From contig CAJJDO010000024.1 in the NCBI GenBank assembly GCA_905183005.1, forward strand, positions 435,083 to 499,082: a stretch of DNA of 64,000 bases. Direction: 5' to 3'. Below, piece after piece: positions 1-11,875 of the stretch. The translations under genes were made by a program, and so were the position numbers. This DNA comes from Paramecium pentaurelia (taxonomy: Eukaryota; Ciliophora; Oligohymenophorea; Peniculida; Parameciidae). Positions within the stretch are counted from its first letter, which is position 1, and each line of letters begins with the position of its first letter. The notes under the pieces were generated by a model. That model saw nothing but the letters and a program-made list of their open reading frames with translations. It did no database searches and was not told the DNA's origin.

Positions 1-580
1 ATCAATTAGTTTATATTTTAGTTAAATATTCGTGGTAAGATGTAAACAATCTTTAATCCTAATAGCATTTTTTAATAGAATTAATAATATAAATGTATTA
101 TGCCAAAAACTTCAATTATATTCATAGATTATTATTATTATGATTTATACAAAAGAATGACTACAATAATTTAATGTTGTTGTAACTAAATGACCAATTT
201 ATTTACATCTTTAAAATCTTGAAATATAAATAAATTTCCAGTAAAATAATAAGTTATCATTTTTAAATATCATATTTTTAAATAACAATTTAATTTATTT
301 ATTTATCTTTAATGTAAGATTTATTTTTTAAATATTGTTGATTACAAAGTAATAAATAATATAAATATTGGATTTCTATTTTTTAAGTTTGAATCTAATT
401 GAATTTTTGTATATATAAATAATGTTATAACACAATAATAGTATATATGATGAAAGTGGAAATTAGAAGATTCTATTTTTTTACCATAATGCATGATATG
501 TAAATAATAAACAAAATTAAGAATGATTTTTTTATAATATTAGATTAAATATATTTTATTTTATAATATTTAATGTCATT
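1..580. other. 3' flank of exportin-1; no gene supported
   Basis: This very AT-rich stretch lies beyond the exportin-1 stop codon. Plus frame 1 is open from the window edge to a TGA near 222, which could be the tail of a gene entering from the left, but the translation resembles no family I know. Nothing else protein-like is visible. Confidence 0.3.
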
Positions 581-3500
581 TCATTAAGGCTTGGGTGTTA
601 ATAAATCTTCCTTATTTTCTGGTTATTTTAAATGATCATTACTTTCTTAAAATTATTTTAAATTTATTAAGTAATCACTAAGTTCTTACTAATAAATATA
701 TATATATATATTACTCTAAAATTGTGTGCATTATTTAAATTCTAAAACATTCTAGCAATGTGTAATTCAGTTTATTGCTTACTAACATTAGGGAATGCAT
801 TATATAGGGATGTCACAAGATATTAAGATATAAATTCTAAGTTTGAACCAACTTATTCATTAGATAATTTAGTTGTAATTTGTTAATTAGAGGCTACCTA
901 GAATAATATCATTAATATTTGGCTTTAATGTTTAAATCCACTTGCATGTAAATTATCAGTCAAAATTTCCAAAATATCTTTTAACAATCTTAAATGATAA
1001 AGTGAATAAAATTGATTTGCAACTACTGCATCACTATTGACTTACTTTAAAAATATTTATAAATAAATACTTATAATATATAGTATAAAACATCCAATCC
1101 CAATTCTTATAAATTAGGTACTTAATGTTTGAATGCCCAAACAATACAATCTATCATTAATTTAAATTAATCTTATGGCATATTAAATAATGCCACTAAA
1201 TGATATTAAACACAAGATCTTAAAAATTCAAAGAAGTTGATTCTATGATCTGGATAAGAATTGAAGTCTTAACTTATTAATCTAATAGTAGCATCAAATA
1301 ATCCTTTCAAAATTAATGGAACTAAATCTTCAATTGGTGTTAGGAATTTTTCAAGCATATACTATACATATATAATAATATATTTACTTTAAAAGTTAAT
1401 AATAATTCTGGTTCCTTTTATTCATTTATGGATTAAGAATATTCTTCAAGAAGATTACAAATAGGAATTACTAATGAATTCTTTAATTGATAATTCTTAT
1501 TCAATAATTCTTAATCATTATGTTAAAAATAAGTTGCATATAATTTTAAGATTTCCTTTTTTACAGCTCTCTATTTCTTAACTGTATACCAACCCATAAC
1601 TACTATTCCTTATCCAATTACTTATTATTAGATACTCTGACTATAAAAGAGATATATTTAATTATAAGTAGGTAATAGTTAAATTAATGATTAAGTAAAT
1701 GCATATCCAGTTGGTTAAACTATTTATTATAGGATTCTGAAATATTAGATGAAAAATTATTAGATTTTTTCATCTTTAAAGAGATCTATGTAATTATTAG
1801 AAGAAGTATATTGAATCAATTAATCATTTAAATGTTTTACTAAACTATTTACTAATTGTATTCTGATGTTTAAGTCTTCTTCAAATTTTATCATATGACT
1901 TAAACTTTCATAATATACTAATTTGTATTAATCTTATAATATTGCAACTTAATCTCTTATGTTTCTTATTAATTCACAAATATATGGTTCTCTTTCTAAT
2001 TAATCAGATTAACTAAATTTTAATAGAAATAATAATACATTTATTATCTTATTACAAATTCTTTACCACACTTTTAACTTATTGTTAAAAATGTATTACA
2101 TGCCATCTCTTGTACTCCTGGGAAAGATTCTTTCATAAACTCAAATAACTTTTTAATAACTGTTTTCAAGAAATTCCAATTTGTTCTTAAGAATTTTGGG
2201 TATTATCCTACAACATACATTATATTGGCAGCAACAACAGCTTTATTTTCTTTACCTTTTTTAACTTCACAAAGTGAAAGTAAATTTTTAATTGTGTGAA
2301 TTAAAAATTATTTTTCATCTTATTCTGGTAAACATCCAGATATCGATCCTATTGCCCAACATATGCTATTTAAATTATCAAATGACCATTCAGATCCATC
2401 CATCTAAAAATAAATTAATAAATTAATATAAAATGAATAAATAGATATGAGACACTTTATTTTTTGTCTTTATTGAGATCATTTTTAATATCTCAATAAA
2501 TTACAAGCACGCCATTATTAATGCGTTTTAAGATAGAATAATGTAATTTTACCTATTTATCTAATTTTTAAGTGATTATCTCTTTAGTACTTGTCCAATT
2601 AAGTTTTGCTAGATTAATTAAAAGGTCTTTTAATAAATCATATAAAGCATTATTTTCTGTATTTTATAATTCTTCCTTAATTGGCTATCCAGTTTCATCA
2701 ATACTAATTAAAACTTCTTGTGGTTTAGCCATTTTGCTTACAACAATCTTTCTTAATTCAGCTAAAATCTATTATTAAAAACTCATAAAATTATTACTCT
2801 AGGATAACTATTATTTTATAATGAAGGAGGATTCATTTCATTGGAATAAAGATTCAAAATAATTTAATTTCCTTTTGGTAATTAAGTTGGTTATTCTAAC
2901 AATCTCTTTGTAAAATCAAACCAGAATTCAGCACAAACCTTATAATTTTATTCTAAAGGTAATTAAGAGAATCCTATTAGATATTATAAACTGTAATCAA
3001 CTAATTAAATAACATTAGGATTTGTTTTTGAAACATTCTCTAACCAATCTAAATGTTAACTAAGAATTCCTGTAAAGAATTATGTTAAAATAGCACAAAA
3101 ATCATCAAAAAATTATAATTAAGTATTGCTTGTTATTCTTAATCTTTATCTTTCTCCTAAAAATCCAAAATCACAAGGAAAAACTTATCTTAATTTTATT
3201 AAAATCTTTTCAAATATAATACCAATCTTTTATTATTAAATGATCATCTTTTATTAATCAGCTAAAAAATAATTATAAAATATATATTACAATCAAGTTT
3301 AAGAATTACAATTTCTGTTAAACATCTAATAGATAGATTTCTGAAATGATTATTATCAAATAATTATATTAGAATTTCACATAATTATGTCATAAATATA
3401 AATCCAAAAGGTATCCAAGATAAATATGTATAAAGTGTTTCTAATGTTTATTTTATTAATGTTATTTTAATATTTTGTTTTTCTACAAATGTTTAAACCA

Positions 3501-4199
3501 AAAAGAAACAAAGTTCAAATATCAATTAAAATTCTTTATGAAGATTGCTTTTAAGTTCAACTATTTAATTGGTTGTTAATTAATTTTTAGAATAATCAAA
3601 TATTTCTTAACTAAAATTTAAAATATTTAAATATTTACCTTAATAATCTAAGCAATTTTAAATTGTTTTCACATAAATTTTAATCTGTTTTACTTAATTC
3701 ACATATTTCTGGTATAAATGATACCCATGTTGTCTTCCACTCATGTTTTAAAATTTATATTATAATCATGTTTATTTAATTTAATAAAGATTCCTCAATT
3801 GAATCATGTTAGTCTTTTGCTCCAAAATGTAATAGTTATTTAAGAATAAAACCTTTAAGACCTTATCTAGATTCTTCACGAATCAAATTCCATTTAGTTT
3901 TAATTTGTTCTTCAAGTACTTTCAAAGCTAAAAATTTAGTTTGATTTTATTTGCATAACAAAATGACCTAGTCGGTCATTGTCCAAAAGAATTAATCATT
4001 TTATAAATCAACCCATATTTTATTACAGGCAGTGATCTAAATGATATAATTATTAAATAATTACAATTTGAATATTACTAGATCTCATTCCAGAAGTGAC
4101 AAGATCAAGAGCTACTGCTTTTTAATCATTGAATGGTTAGGAGTGATCAAATAATAATTGACTTGCTTAAACAAGAGTATTATAATCGACTTCAGCCAT
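581..4199 (-). CDS. XPO1: Exportin-1 (CRM1) nuclear export receptor
   Basis: This karyopherin-beta protein carries leucine-rich NES cargo and RanGTP out through nuclear pores. Read with TAA/TAG as Gln, the start is MAEVDYNTLVQAS at 4199. An N-terminal CRIME-like segment follows (FLALKVLEEQIKTKWN, then NMIIIQILKHEWKTTWVSF), matching the human order. Further on come SICWAIGSISG, NKAVVAANIMYVVGQYPKFL and a FEFMKESFPGVQ segment, which are exportin-1 hallmarks. The C-terminus reads ELSDYLINLKQF and ends at TGA (581-583). At least one short intron is clear at 689-714 (26 nt, GTA...TAG), and others are needed to keep frame. The span fits the usual length of about 1,070 residues. It is the left-most of three minus-strand genes with short spacers. 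The family call is very secure; exact exon borders are not. Confidence 0.93.
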
Positions 4200-4273
4200 A
4201 TTTTAATTATTTTAAGGAAAATCAAAATTAAACAATGATAATTAAATATACTCAAATATAATAGTTTATTAAA

Positions 4274-4834
4274 TCAATTGTTAAATAGTCTAGAAGTGTT
4301 AATTTTTTCTACTTTCTATATATAATCATCAACATTATTTTTAGACTTAAGCATACCCATTATTCCAAAACCATTATTACGATCATCGAATGAATGAGAA
4401 GTAGCAACTCTATTATGAAATATCTAATTTTTTATTGGTTTTTTAATCCTTTAAATACAATCCATTAATCTTTTAATTGATTCATCTAAAATCTTTTAAT
4501 TTTCTTATTATATTAGAAGATGTTCATATTATTGTTCTATTTCAAATTATAAGTCTTCACATGCATCTAATCTAAGATGAAGTTCCTTCTTTTATTTAAT
4601 CAATTAGATCTCTTTTTCTTCAATCTACTTTTATTATTCTTATTTTAAATTTTGCATAACTTATATCTTTTCTATTTCTCTTAATTCTTAATCTTATTAT
4701 TGTTTGATTTATTTCTAATCTCTAATTTGTTATTTTATTAACTCAATTTATCCTTTTAGAAGTAAGTTCTTATATACAGTTTGACATTCTCTAGAAAGAA
4801 TCTCCTATAGATTTTACTCAAATCTTTCATTCAT
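4274..4834 (-). CDS. Coiled-coil protein, about 186 residues
   Basis: A single uninterrupted frame starts at MNERFEQNLQEIL and ends at TGA (4274-4276), 186 residues with no intron. The first two thirds are rich in Gln, Glu, Lys and Leu with heptad spacing (IEEKEIQLIKQKKELHL), a clear coiled coil. The tail (HSFDDRNNGFGIMGMLK) is less charged. I recognise no catalytic motif or named domain. It lies 75 bp upstream of the exportin-1 start and on the same strand, so its terminator and the exportin promoter must share that gap. A structural or adaptor role is only a guess. Confidence 0.7.
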
Positions 4835-5045
4835 TTTTTCTATGAATTAATAATAGTAAAAATGTCTTAAAAAATATATTTATATACAAAATTTATTTAG
4901 TTTTTCGATTGCTTAAGAATTTGACATATTAAATGTTTTCCTATATATGAGCAAAAGCAGTTCAGAAATAATAGGAAAGGGAATAAAAAATGGAAGAAGA
5001 CGATTGATTTAATTTCTAATTTCTTTTTCTTTATTTGATCCTTTC

Positions 5046-5740
5046 TCATTTAGAAGAAGATGACTTGTGTGACTATCTCTATTTATTGCTAACTGATGAT
5101 CTGGACCTTGAATTTGTATTAGATCTCTTTTAGCTGGAACTTTTCTTTCTCTTATTATCTCTTCTTGGACTTCTGCTTCTTCTACTGTATCTATTACGCT
5201 TCTTAGAGTCTCTCCTTCTCCTAGAGTGAGAAGATGAATAAGAAGAATAAGAACGAGACCTTGAATTTGATCTTCTTGATCTTCTATGTCTGCCCAAATA
5301 ATAAATCAATTAAATACCGTGATCTTGAATCAGAATATCTTCTTCTTCTTGGTGATGATCTGTTTGGACACTCTCTAGCCCTAAACTCTTTAAATTATTT
5401 AACATTACCAATGACCTCCTTTTCCACATTTGAAGCATTAATCATTTTCTTAAGGTCCATTTCTACGTGTCTTACGATTATCGACAACATCAACTTTTAA
5501 TTTCTATCCATTTATTGATTATCCATTAAGTGCTTTGAGAGCATCTTCAGCTTCTGATTCTGATGAAAATGTCTATTTAAATAGAGGAATATATTATACA
5601 ACAAAAGAATAAGATCCCTTATAGGCAACATCCTTAATATTGCCATATTTTTTGAATATGTCCTTGATACCTTTCTCATCAGATATTTTATTGCGGCTAT
5701 AACCAGCAACAAACAATTAATTTGGCACTATCTCACCCAT
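5046..5740 (-). CDS. SR splicing factor: RRM, CCHC zinc knuckle and RS tail
   Basis: This is a nuclear pre-mRNA splicing factor of the RSZ/9G8 (SRSF7) type. After MGEIVPNQLFVAG comes one RRM of about 75 residues, with RNP2-like QLFVAGY and RNP1-like KGSYSFVTF, then AEDALKALNG. Next is a zinc knuckle, CFKCGKGGHWARECP, which fits C-x2-C-x4-H-x4-C. The rest is an Arg/Ser tail (RRSRRSNSRSRSYSS, SRRSRSPRR) ending SSSSK and TGA at 5046. Three short introns restore the frame: 5573-5599 (27 nt) and two of about 28 nt around the zinc knuckle. The 5' two thirds of this gene are repeated at 6298-6821 by the assembly duplication. SR proteins guide splice-site choice together with U1, whose gene lies at 26.7 kb. 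Confidence 0.9.
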
Positions 5741-5997
5741 ATAATAAGATTTAAATTTTTAATAATCAATCTTAAATTTTACTTAATTCAAAACTCAATT
5801 AATATTCAAATACTCATTTATTTATAATAATACCATCAATCATACAATTACATCTACATATTTAGTTTAAATTATGATATTCTTATATATATATATATAA
5901 TTCATATAAATTTATAAGATATCATAATTTATACTTTATAAAAGACTATAAATTATATTAATTTTTATATACATAATAAAAAATCGAATAATTATTA
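5741..5997. promoter_or_regulatory. Divergent intergenic region (shared promoter)
   Basis: This gap of 257 bp separates the starts of the minus-strand SR gene and the plus-strand gene at 5998, so both promoters must lie in it. It is almost pure A/T with a TA run near 5887-5901. No recognisable factor site can be named. An identical copy lies at 6822-7078. Confidence 0.5.
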
Positions 5998-6296
5998 ATG
6001 AAAAGCATATTATCTCTTGAAACTAGTCTATCAAATATCAATCATAATGTAAATTAACTTTTAGGAATATCATCTCAATATGATTTTCAAAGAGGTATCC
6101 TTGTAAATGTACCTGTTGATTTACCAGAAGTAAAGAAAACTAATAATAAAAAATTGCCTTAATTAATGAGAAGACAATAGTAATTTTAGAAATTTTTTGT
6201 GCTTAATACTAAACAATAAATTAAGTCTAGTGAAAGAAGTAAAACAAAAAAATTGATTCCTCATTAACTTATTAAAGTAGAGCATCCTCCTATAGG
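5998..6296 (+). pseudogene. 3'-truncated copy of the hypothetical gene at 7079 (assembly duplicate)
   Basis: The sequence is identical to the first 299 bases of the gene at 7079-7747 and is cut off by the N at 6297. It is not a separate gene; see the repeat entry at 5217. Confidence 0.85.
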
Positions 6297-6297
6297 N

Positions 6298-6821
6298 TCT
6301 CCTAGAGTGAGAAGATGAATAAGAAGAATAAGAACGAGACCTTGAATTTGATCTTCTTGATCTTCTATGTCTGCCCAAATAATAAATCAATTAAATACCG
6401 TGATCTTGAATCAGAATATCTTCTTCTTCTTGGTGATGATCTGTTTGGACACTCTCTAGCCCTAAACTCTTTAAATTATTTAACATTACCAATGACCTCC
6501 TTTTCCACATTTGAAGCATTAATCATTTTCTTAAGGTCCATTTCTACGTGTCTTACGATTATCGACAACATCAACTTTTAATTTCTATCCATTTATTGAT
6601 TATCCATTAAGTGCTTTGAGAGCATCTTCAGCTTCTGATTCTGATGAAAATGTCTATTTAAATAGAGGAATATATTATACAACAAAAGAATAAGATCCCT
6701 TATAGGCAACATCCTTAATATTGCCATATTTTTTGAATATGTCCTTGATACCTTTCTCATCAGATATTTTATTGCGGCTATAACCAGCAACAAACAATTA
6801 ATTTGGCACTATCTCACCCAT
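6298..6821 (-). pseudogene. Truncated duplicate of the SR splicing factor gene
   Basis: This is the start-proximal part (RRM, zinc knuckle, beginning of the RS tail) of the gene at 5046-5740, repeated exactly and ending at the N. The start codon equivalent is at 6821. It is an assembly copy, not a paralogue, because introns are also identical. Confidence 0.85.
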
Positions 6822-7078
6822 ATAATAAGATTTAAATTTTTAATAATCAATCTTAAATTTTACTTAATTCAAAACTCAATTAATATTCAAATACTCATTT
6901 ATTTATAATAATACCATCAATCATACAATTACATCTACATATTTAGTTTAAATTATGATATTCTTATATATATATATATAATTCATATAAATTTATAAGA
7001 TATCATAATTTATACTTTATAAAAGACTATAAATTATATTAATTTTTATATACATAATAAAAAATCGAATAATTATTA

Positions 7079-7747
7079 ATGAAAAGCATATTATCTCTTG
7101 AAACTAGTCTATCAAATATCAATCATAATGTAAATTAACTTTTAGGAATATCATCTCAATATGATTTTCAAAGAGGTATCCTTGTAAATGTACCTGTTGA
7201 TTTACCAGAAGTAAAGAAAACTAATAATAAAAAATTGCCTTAATTAATGAGAAGACAATAGTAATTTTAGAAATTTTTTGTGCTTAATACTAAACAATAA
7301 ATTAAGTCTAGTGAAAGAAGTAAAACAAAAAAATTGATTCCTCATTAACTTATTAAAGTAGAGCATCCTCCTATAGGCTACTATAATGTTAATGAAAGTT
7401 CTCTAGTATAAAGGTCTATGGTTGATATGAGTAAATCATCTACTGCTAGAATCCCTATAAAAAAATACAAAAGTAAAAGCATTGATTAAGAATCTCAAAT
7501 CTCACCACCATAATTAATAGAATAACAAAATTAAATATAAAAGCCTCGAATTACAGAACTATCAAATTGTAAATTATAAAAATGGATAAAAAAGGAATTA
7601 GAATAATTAAAAGAAAATAAAAAATTATAATAAACAACTTATAAAGGATTTATGAAAAATGAAAAAGAAAAGAATGATAATTTTCAGAGACTTTTTGAAT
7701 TAACTTCTCTAAAATTATAAAATTCTTATTAAAAGTATTATTTCTGA
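7079..7747 (+). CDS. Unknown basic protein, 222 residues
   Basis: An intronless frame runs from MKSILSLETSLSNINHNV to TGA at 7745. It is Lys- and Gln-rich. The middle has HPPIGYYNVNESSLVQRSM, which faintly recalls the P-x-G-x-Y repeats of sperm-tail PG-rich (microtubule-associated) proteins, but only one unit is seen, so I do not assign that family. The C-terminal third (LQKWIKKELEQLKENKK) looks helical. It lies 42 bp before the stop of the convergent GRIP gene. Its true upstream neighbour is the SR gene, with the divergent spacer between them. Confidence 0.65.
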
Positions 7748-7788
7748 AAAATAATATAATAATAATTAATTACCATTTTCATGTAAAA

Positions 7789-8936
7789 ATTCTACTCAAA
7801 AAAGACTTTGAATCTCTATCCCATGCCTATTATACTATAGCATGTTCAGCTTCTGTAAATTATAAAACAGTTGCAATAACAGGTATAGTTTTCTATTTTA
7901 CCTAATAATTAATAGATATAATTAATTACTGAATATTCCTCTGTAAAAAAACGTATGATTATATTCTTAATATATTAAATATTTGCATTCTTTTAATTCT
8001 CTTAACATAATAGATCAATTTTAATATTCTTTTCTCTCAATTCCTTAGTAATTTAATCAATAGTATTTTCTAATAATTAGATTTACTATCTACCATTTTC
8101 AAAATGTTAGATTTCTGTTTTAAAATATATAAAAAATACTTTGTTCTCTTTCCATTTTTCTTTCTTCTTCAATTTCAAGTAATCTTTATTTATGCTCTTT
8201 TGCTTATTATTCTATCAAATTATTTTATTCTTATTATTATTAGATCAATTCATAAATAGTTTAATTCAAAGTAATTAAATGTTATTTAAGAGAATGTAAT
8301 TATGGACTACAAGACTTAATTTATATATTAATTTACTTTCAATAACTATAACAATAGCAATTTAATTTTTGCTTCACAATCTATACTTTAATCAACTAAA
8401 GTTAAAGTAGTTTCTCTTATTTATTCTGATTAATTAATTAATTCATTAATATTTAGTGTGATATCCTATTTATATTTGTCAAATTCGTTTTATAAATCAT
8501 TATATAATGTAAGTATTTCTTATTTTTTCTTTTCACTTTAATAACATTCTTACTATAATATTTTCATTCTCTAATCATATTATTATGCCACAACAAGAAT
8601 ATCATCTTTAGATTTAGAATAATCTAATAATTTAATATCTTCATGTAATTATGAATTTAGTTGTTTATTAAATTCACTTTCTCTTACCCATTCAATTCCA
8701 TTATTTTTAATACATATCCATTCAATTTCTTCTACTTTTACTTTGGCTAAAACTCTTTCACACATAATCTTCTTTTCATCTCCTAAATATTTATTTACTA
8801 TTTATTCTAGATTCTCATTCTTTTATTTTTCATCTTATAATTATTGATTTCTTTCAGCTAAATCTGCTCTTAATTTATCGATAGTTACTTTAGCTTTAAT
8901 TATTAATTATTTTTGTTATTCAATTTTTTCTTCCAT
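7789..8936 (-). CDS. GRIP-domain coiled-coil protein (golgin-like)
   Basis: The start MEEKIEQQKQLIIKAKVT leads into a long Gln/Glu/Lys coiled coil covering most of the protein. The last 60 residues form a GRIP-like domain: IQYIKNIIIRFFTEEYS, then KTIPVIATVLQFTEAEHAI and a WDRDSKSFLSRIFT tail, ending at TGA (7789). GRIP domains bind Arl1-GTP and target golgins to the trans-Golgi network. Four short introns are needed in the 3' half, for example GTATTTTTTATATATTTTAAAACAG and a 28-nt one within the GRIP segment. At about 345 residues it is short for a golgin. The usual GRIP tyrosine is present as QYIKN. The family call is good but rests on one short domain. Confidence 0.75.
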
Positions 8937-9074
8937 TAATAAATTATGTAATTAACAAATAAAATTGTTATTGGAGTAATTATTGCTTCATTTCTATAAT
9001 GGTATAATTATTCCTTTTTCATTGGCTTTATAATTGGATGTTCTACAATACTTTGTATTGAATATAACTACATA

Positions 9075-11778
9075 ATGGATTATTTAAAACAATAACATAA
9101 GAATTATGAGGTGAGCATTACAAGCTGTAAAATTTTAATATAAATTTAAAGTAAAATAACACGTGGATGAATATTTACATCCTATTAAATTGAAGAGAAA
9201 GCATTACATAAATAAGTTCAATTCAGAATTACAAATTGAAAACCCATAGCCTAAATAAGAAGATAAATAATCTATACAACAAATTTCTGTATAAAAATTA
9301 TAGAGAAAAAAATACTTAAAAAAATTAGATATTTATCTTGAGTTTTTTGAAGGAATCAAAGTAATAATCAAAATAAATGTAGGAATCTGAACAATAATTT
9401 GGTCAATAATTAAATGATTTAGATAGTAAATTAATTTCTGAAAATGAAATTACAATTATTGATAAATATACTGAAGATGGAAACGATATTATATAATAAT
9501 TAACAGGAATTTAATTGAGTTCTAAATTGTTCTTGTACTTACCATTTTGGAAAGACTATAAAAAAGTATTAAAATAAATTAGTCAATGTCATACTGAAGT
9601 TGCCTAAGACATGGGCAAAGTGAGTTTTCAATTATATTAGCTCAAAAAAGGATTCCTTAAAGATGTTGAAGATATTAGAAAATAAAGAAAAAAATTAAAA
9701 CATTTAACTGTTGAAATTTATTAACATTACTAAAAGATTCTAAATGAATTCATTTAAAATGAAAAAGATTTATAAATTTTTACATAAGCTCATTCAGAAA
9801 TGCTCAAGAAAAAGGATGATCCTACTCAAATCATTAAAAGTGAAATGAAAGTTAAATTATAAATGCAATAATAAGATAATATAAGATTGAAATTAACAGA
9901 TGCCAGAGATAGAATTAAAGAAAATTAAATAGAAATCAATGAATTTAATTAAAAAATGCAATAATTTTAACTTAATTATGAAGAATAAAGGGTTATATTT
10001 GTAAAATAAGGTTTCCAAGCATTCTTAATAACATCTGAAAATTATGCCAGTTAATTTTAAACTTATATCTCCACATTAATAGTAATTATTGATGAAGATT
10101 ATTGTAATCATAATTCATTAATTTATTAGATTAAATATATCCTTCAAGATAACATAGGAGTCCATAATCACCTCAAAAGTAATTCTTAGAAAATTAATAA
10201 CAAAGTTAAATACTTGAACTTGATATAAATGAATAAATTAAAGAAATTTAAAGGTAAACCACATATTAACTCTAATAATGGTAAATAGTGTAAAAGTATA
10301 ATGAAGAATTGGAATATTTTTTTAGAGATACAATTTAAATCTTAAATCAAAAGTCTGTTGATAAAGATTTTTCACTTGTAAAATAGTAAGTAGAATAAGA
10401 AAAATAAGAAGTATCTGATGTTTTTAACATTCTCTATTCTAGTTTAATTAGTGTTATCTAAATAATTAAAGATTCAAATAAATAGCTAGTTGATTAGATT
10501 GAAAGAAAGAGATAGGATATAGCTAAATGTAGATTAGATATGTCTATTGGAAAGGAACTTGAAATTTGTGCATTAAGAGAATTAAAAAAATTGTAAAGTC
10601 TTAGTACTGATGAGAAAGCCCTTGAATAATATTAAAATGATTAAGTTGATAAATCTAAAACAAAAAAAGCAGCTTAACATTTTCTAAATGAAATGAAATA
10701 AAATATTTAAGATGTAAAATCCTTAAATTTTGGTAAATTTTATGCAACAATTGGATAAACTGTATCAAAAGTATAAAAGATGAGTAATTTAAAAGAAGAT
10801 GATCTAAGAGAATAGTAGATTAAATTAATGGAAGATAAAAAAGCATTAATATAATTATAAGGATTTACTTTAAAAAAAATGGAGGATTTTCTTAATAAAC
10901 ATAGTAAATTAGTAGCAAAAATGAAAAAAACATTAATTGAAGATTTAGGTAGATTTGCTATTTCAATTTTCACTCATCTAAGAATGATAGTTGATGAAAG
11001 TAATATATATAATTTAAAATAGCAACTGAAAATATATAGATAATGTAATAAAGAGAAAATTTAGAAAATTAAATTGAGTAATAAGTTATTTAAAATGAAA
11101 AAGAGGATCCCACTTATCAAAATGAAGAAATTGTAGAGGATCTACATGTGAGTACAACATCATTATTACTTTAAAAACTATTAAAAGTTTTAGTAAATGA
11201 TTGGAAGGAAAGTGAATATTTTAAAGGGAAAATAAAAAAAATGTTACATAAAGCATTCAATAAGAAAAGAGTGAATATGCTATCAGAGATTACAGTAACT
11301 GATTTAAAGATTGCTGGAGATCCACCATCCTTATCTGAAATTAAAGCATTAAGATAAGATGTTAATGAAGTATGGTTTTTTAATATATCATAGTTTTTGT
11401 GTGATTTGGATTTATCTTTTAGAGGAAAAATTTAAATAGTTTTAAATACAAATATCATTATAAATTGGCCTAAAGAATATTAAGTACCTGTTGAAATTAA
11501 AATTACTATCTCTACTTTTACAAGTAGAATTAGATTATGTTTTGTACCTACTTATCTTGGAAAGAGTTGGTATAATTATTTATAATATAAAATTAAGGCT
11601 TTCTATGATAGGATAACCTGTAATAAATTTAGATATTGAACCAACTTTCTTGTAGAAATATAATATTGCCAAAATCTAATAAATTGCTGATTTAATAAGA
11701 GAATTTTTAATAGGAAAAGTAAAGTTAATGACTTACCCCAATAAATTATCAATAAAAATACCTTTAAGTAAGAAATGA
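9075..11778 (+). CDS. Coiled-coil protein with C-terminal SMP lipid-transfer domain
   Basis: It starts MDYLKQQHKNYEVSI at 9075. About 600 residues of Lys/Gln/Glu-rich helix follow (YLHPIKLKRKHYINKF, DIYLEFFEGIKESEQQF), perhaps a BAR-like membrane-curving rod. The last 200 residues form an SMP domain of the TEX2/PDZD8/E-Syt type: ITVTDLKIAGDPPSLSEI, then DLDLSFRGKIQIVLNTNI, a VPVEIKITISTFTSRIRL strand pair, and QPVINLDIEPTF. SMP domains carry glycerolipids at ER contact sites. I see no transmembrane segment, so membrane anchoring would have to come from the rod. Several introns of 22-35 nt are needed, including GTAATAATCAAAATAAATGTAG near 9361 and a 24-nt one near 11370. The stop is TGA at 11776. 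The SMP call is strong; BAR-like is a guess. Confidence 0.78.
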
Positions 11779-11875
11779 ATACTGATATTATTTTTATAAA
11801 TTATATAAATTCTAAAGAGATTCAAATGAAAAAGCATTATTTTTTTTATTTTTTTATTTCTAAAGCTTTATTTTT

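Larger units (their letters stand above)
5217..7377. repeat. 1080-bp perfect direct repeat around a single N (contig-overlap artefact)
   Basis: Bases 5217-6296 recur at 6298-7377, separated only by an N at 6297 (offset 1081). I saw no mismatch by eye, including intergenic DNA and introns. The left copy holds the complete SR gene and a 3'-truncated hypothetical gene. The right copy holds a truncated SR gene and the complete hypothetical gene. That pattern is what two overlapping contigs give when placed end to end, so the true genome very probably has one copy. Confidence 0.92.

Noticed and set aside
690..714. TA dinucleotide run
   Set aside because: It is the inside of a 26-nt intron in exportin-1, not a microsatellite or telomere feature.
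5234..6581. Identical 88-residue plus frames at 5234 and 6315
   Set aside because: They are antisense to the SR protein and appear twice only because of the contig overlap.
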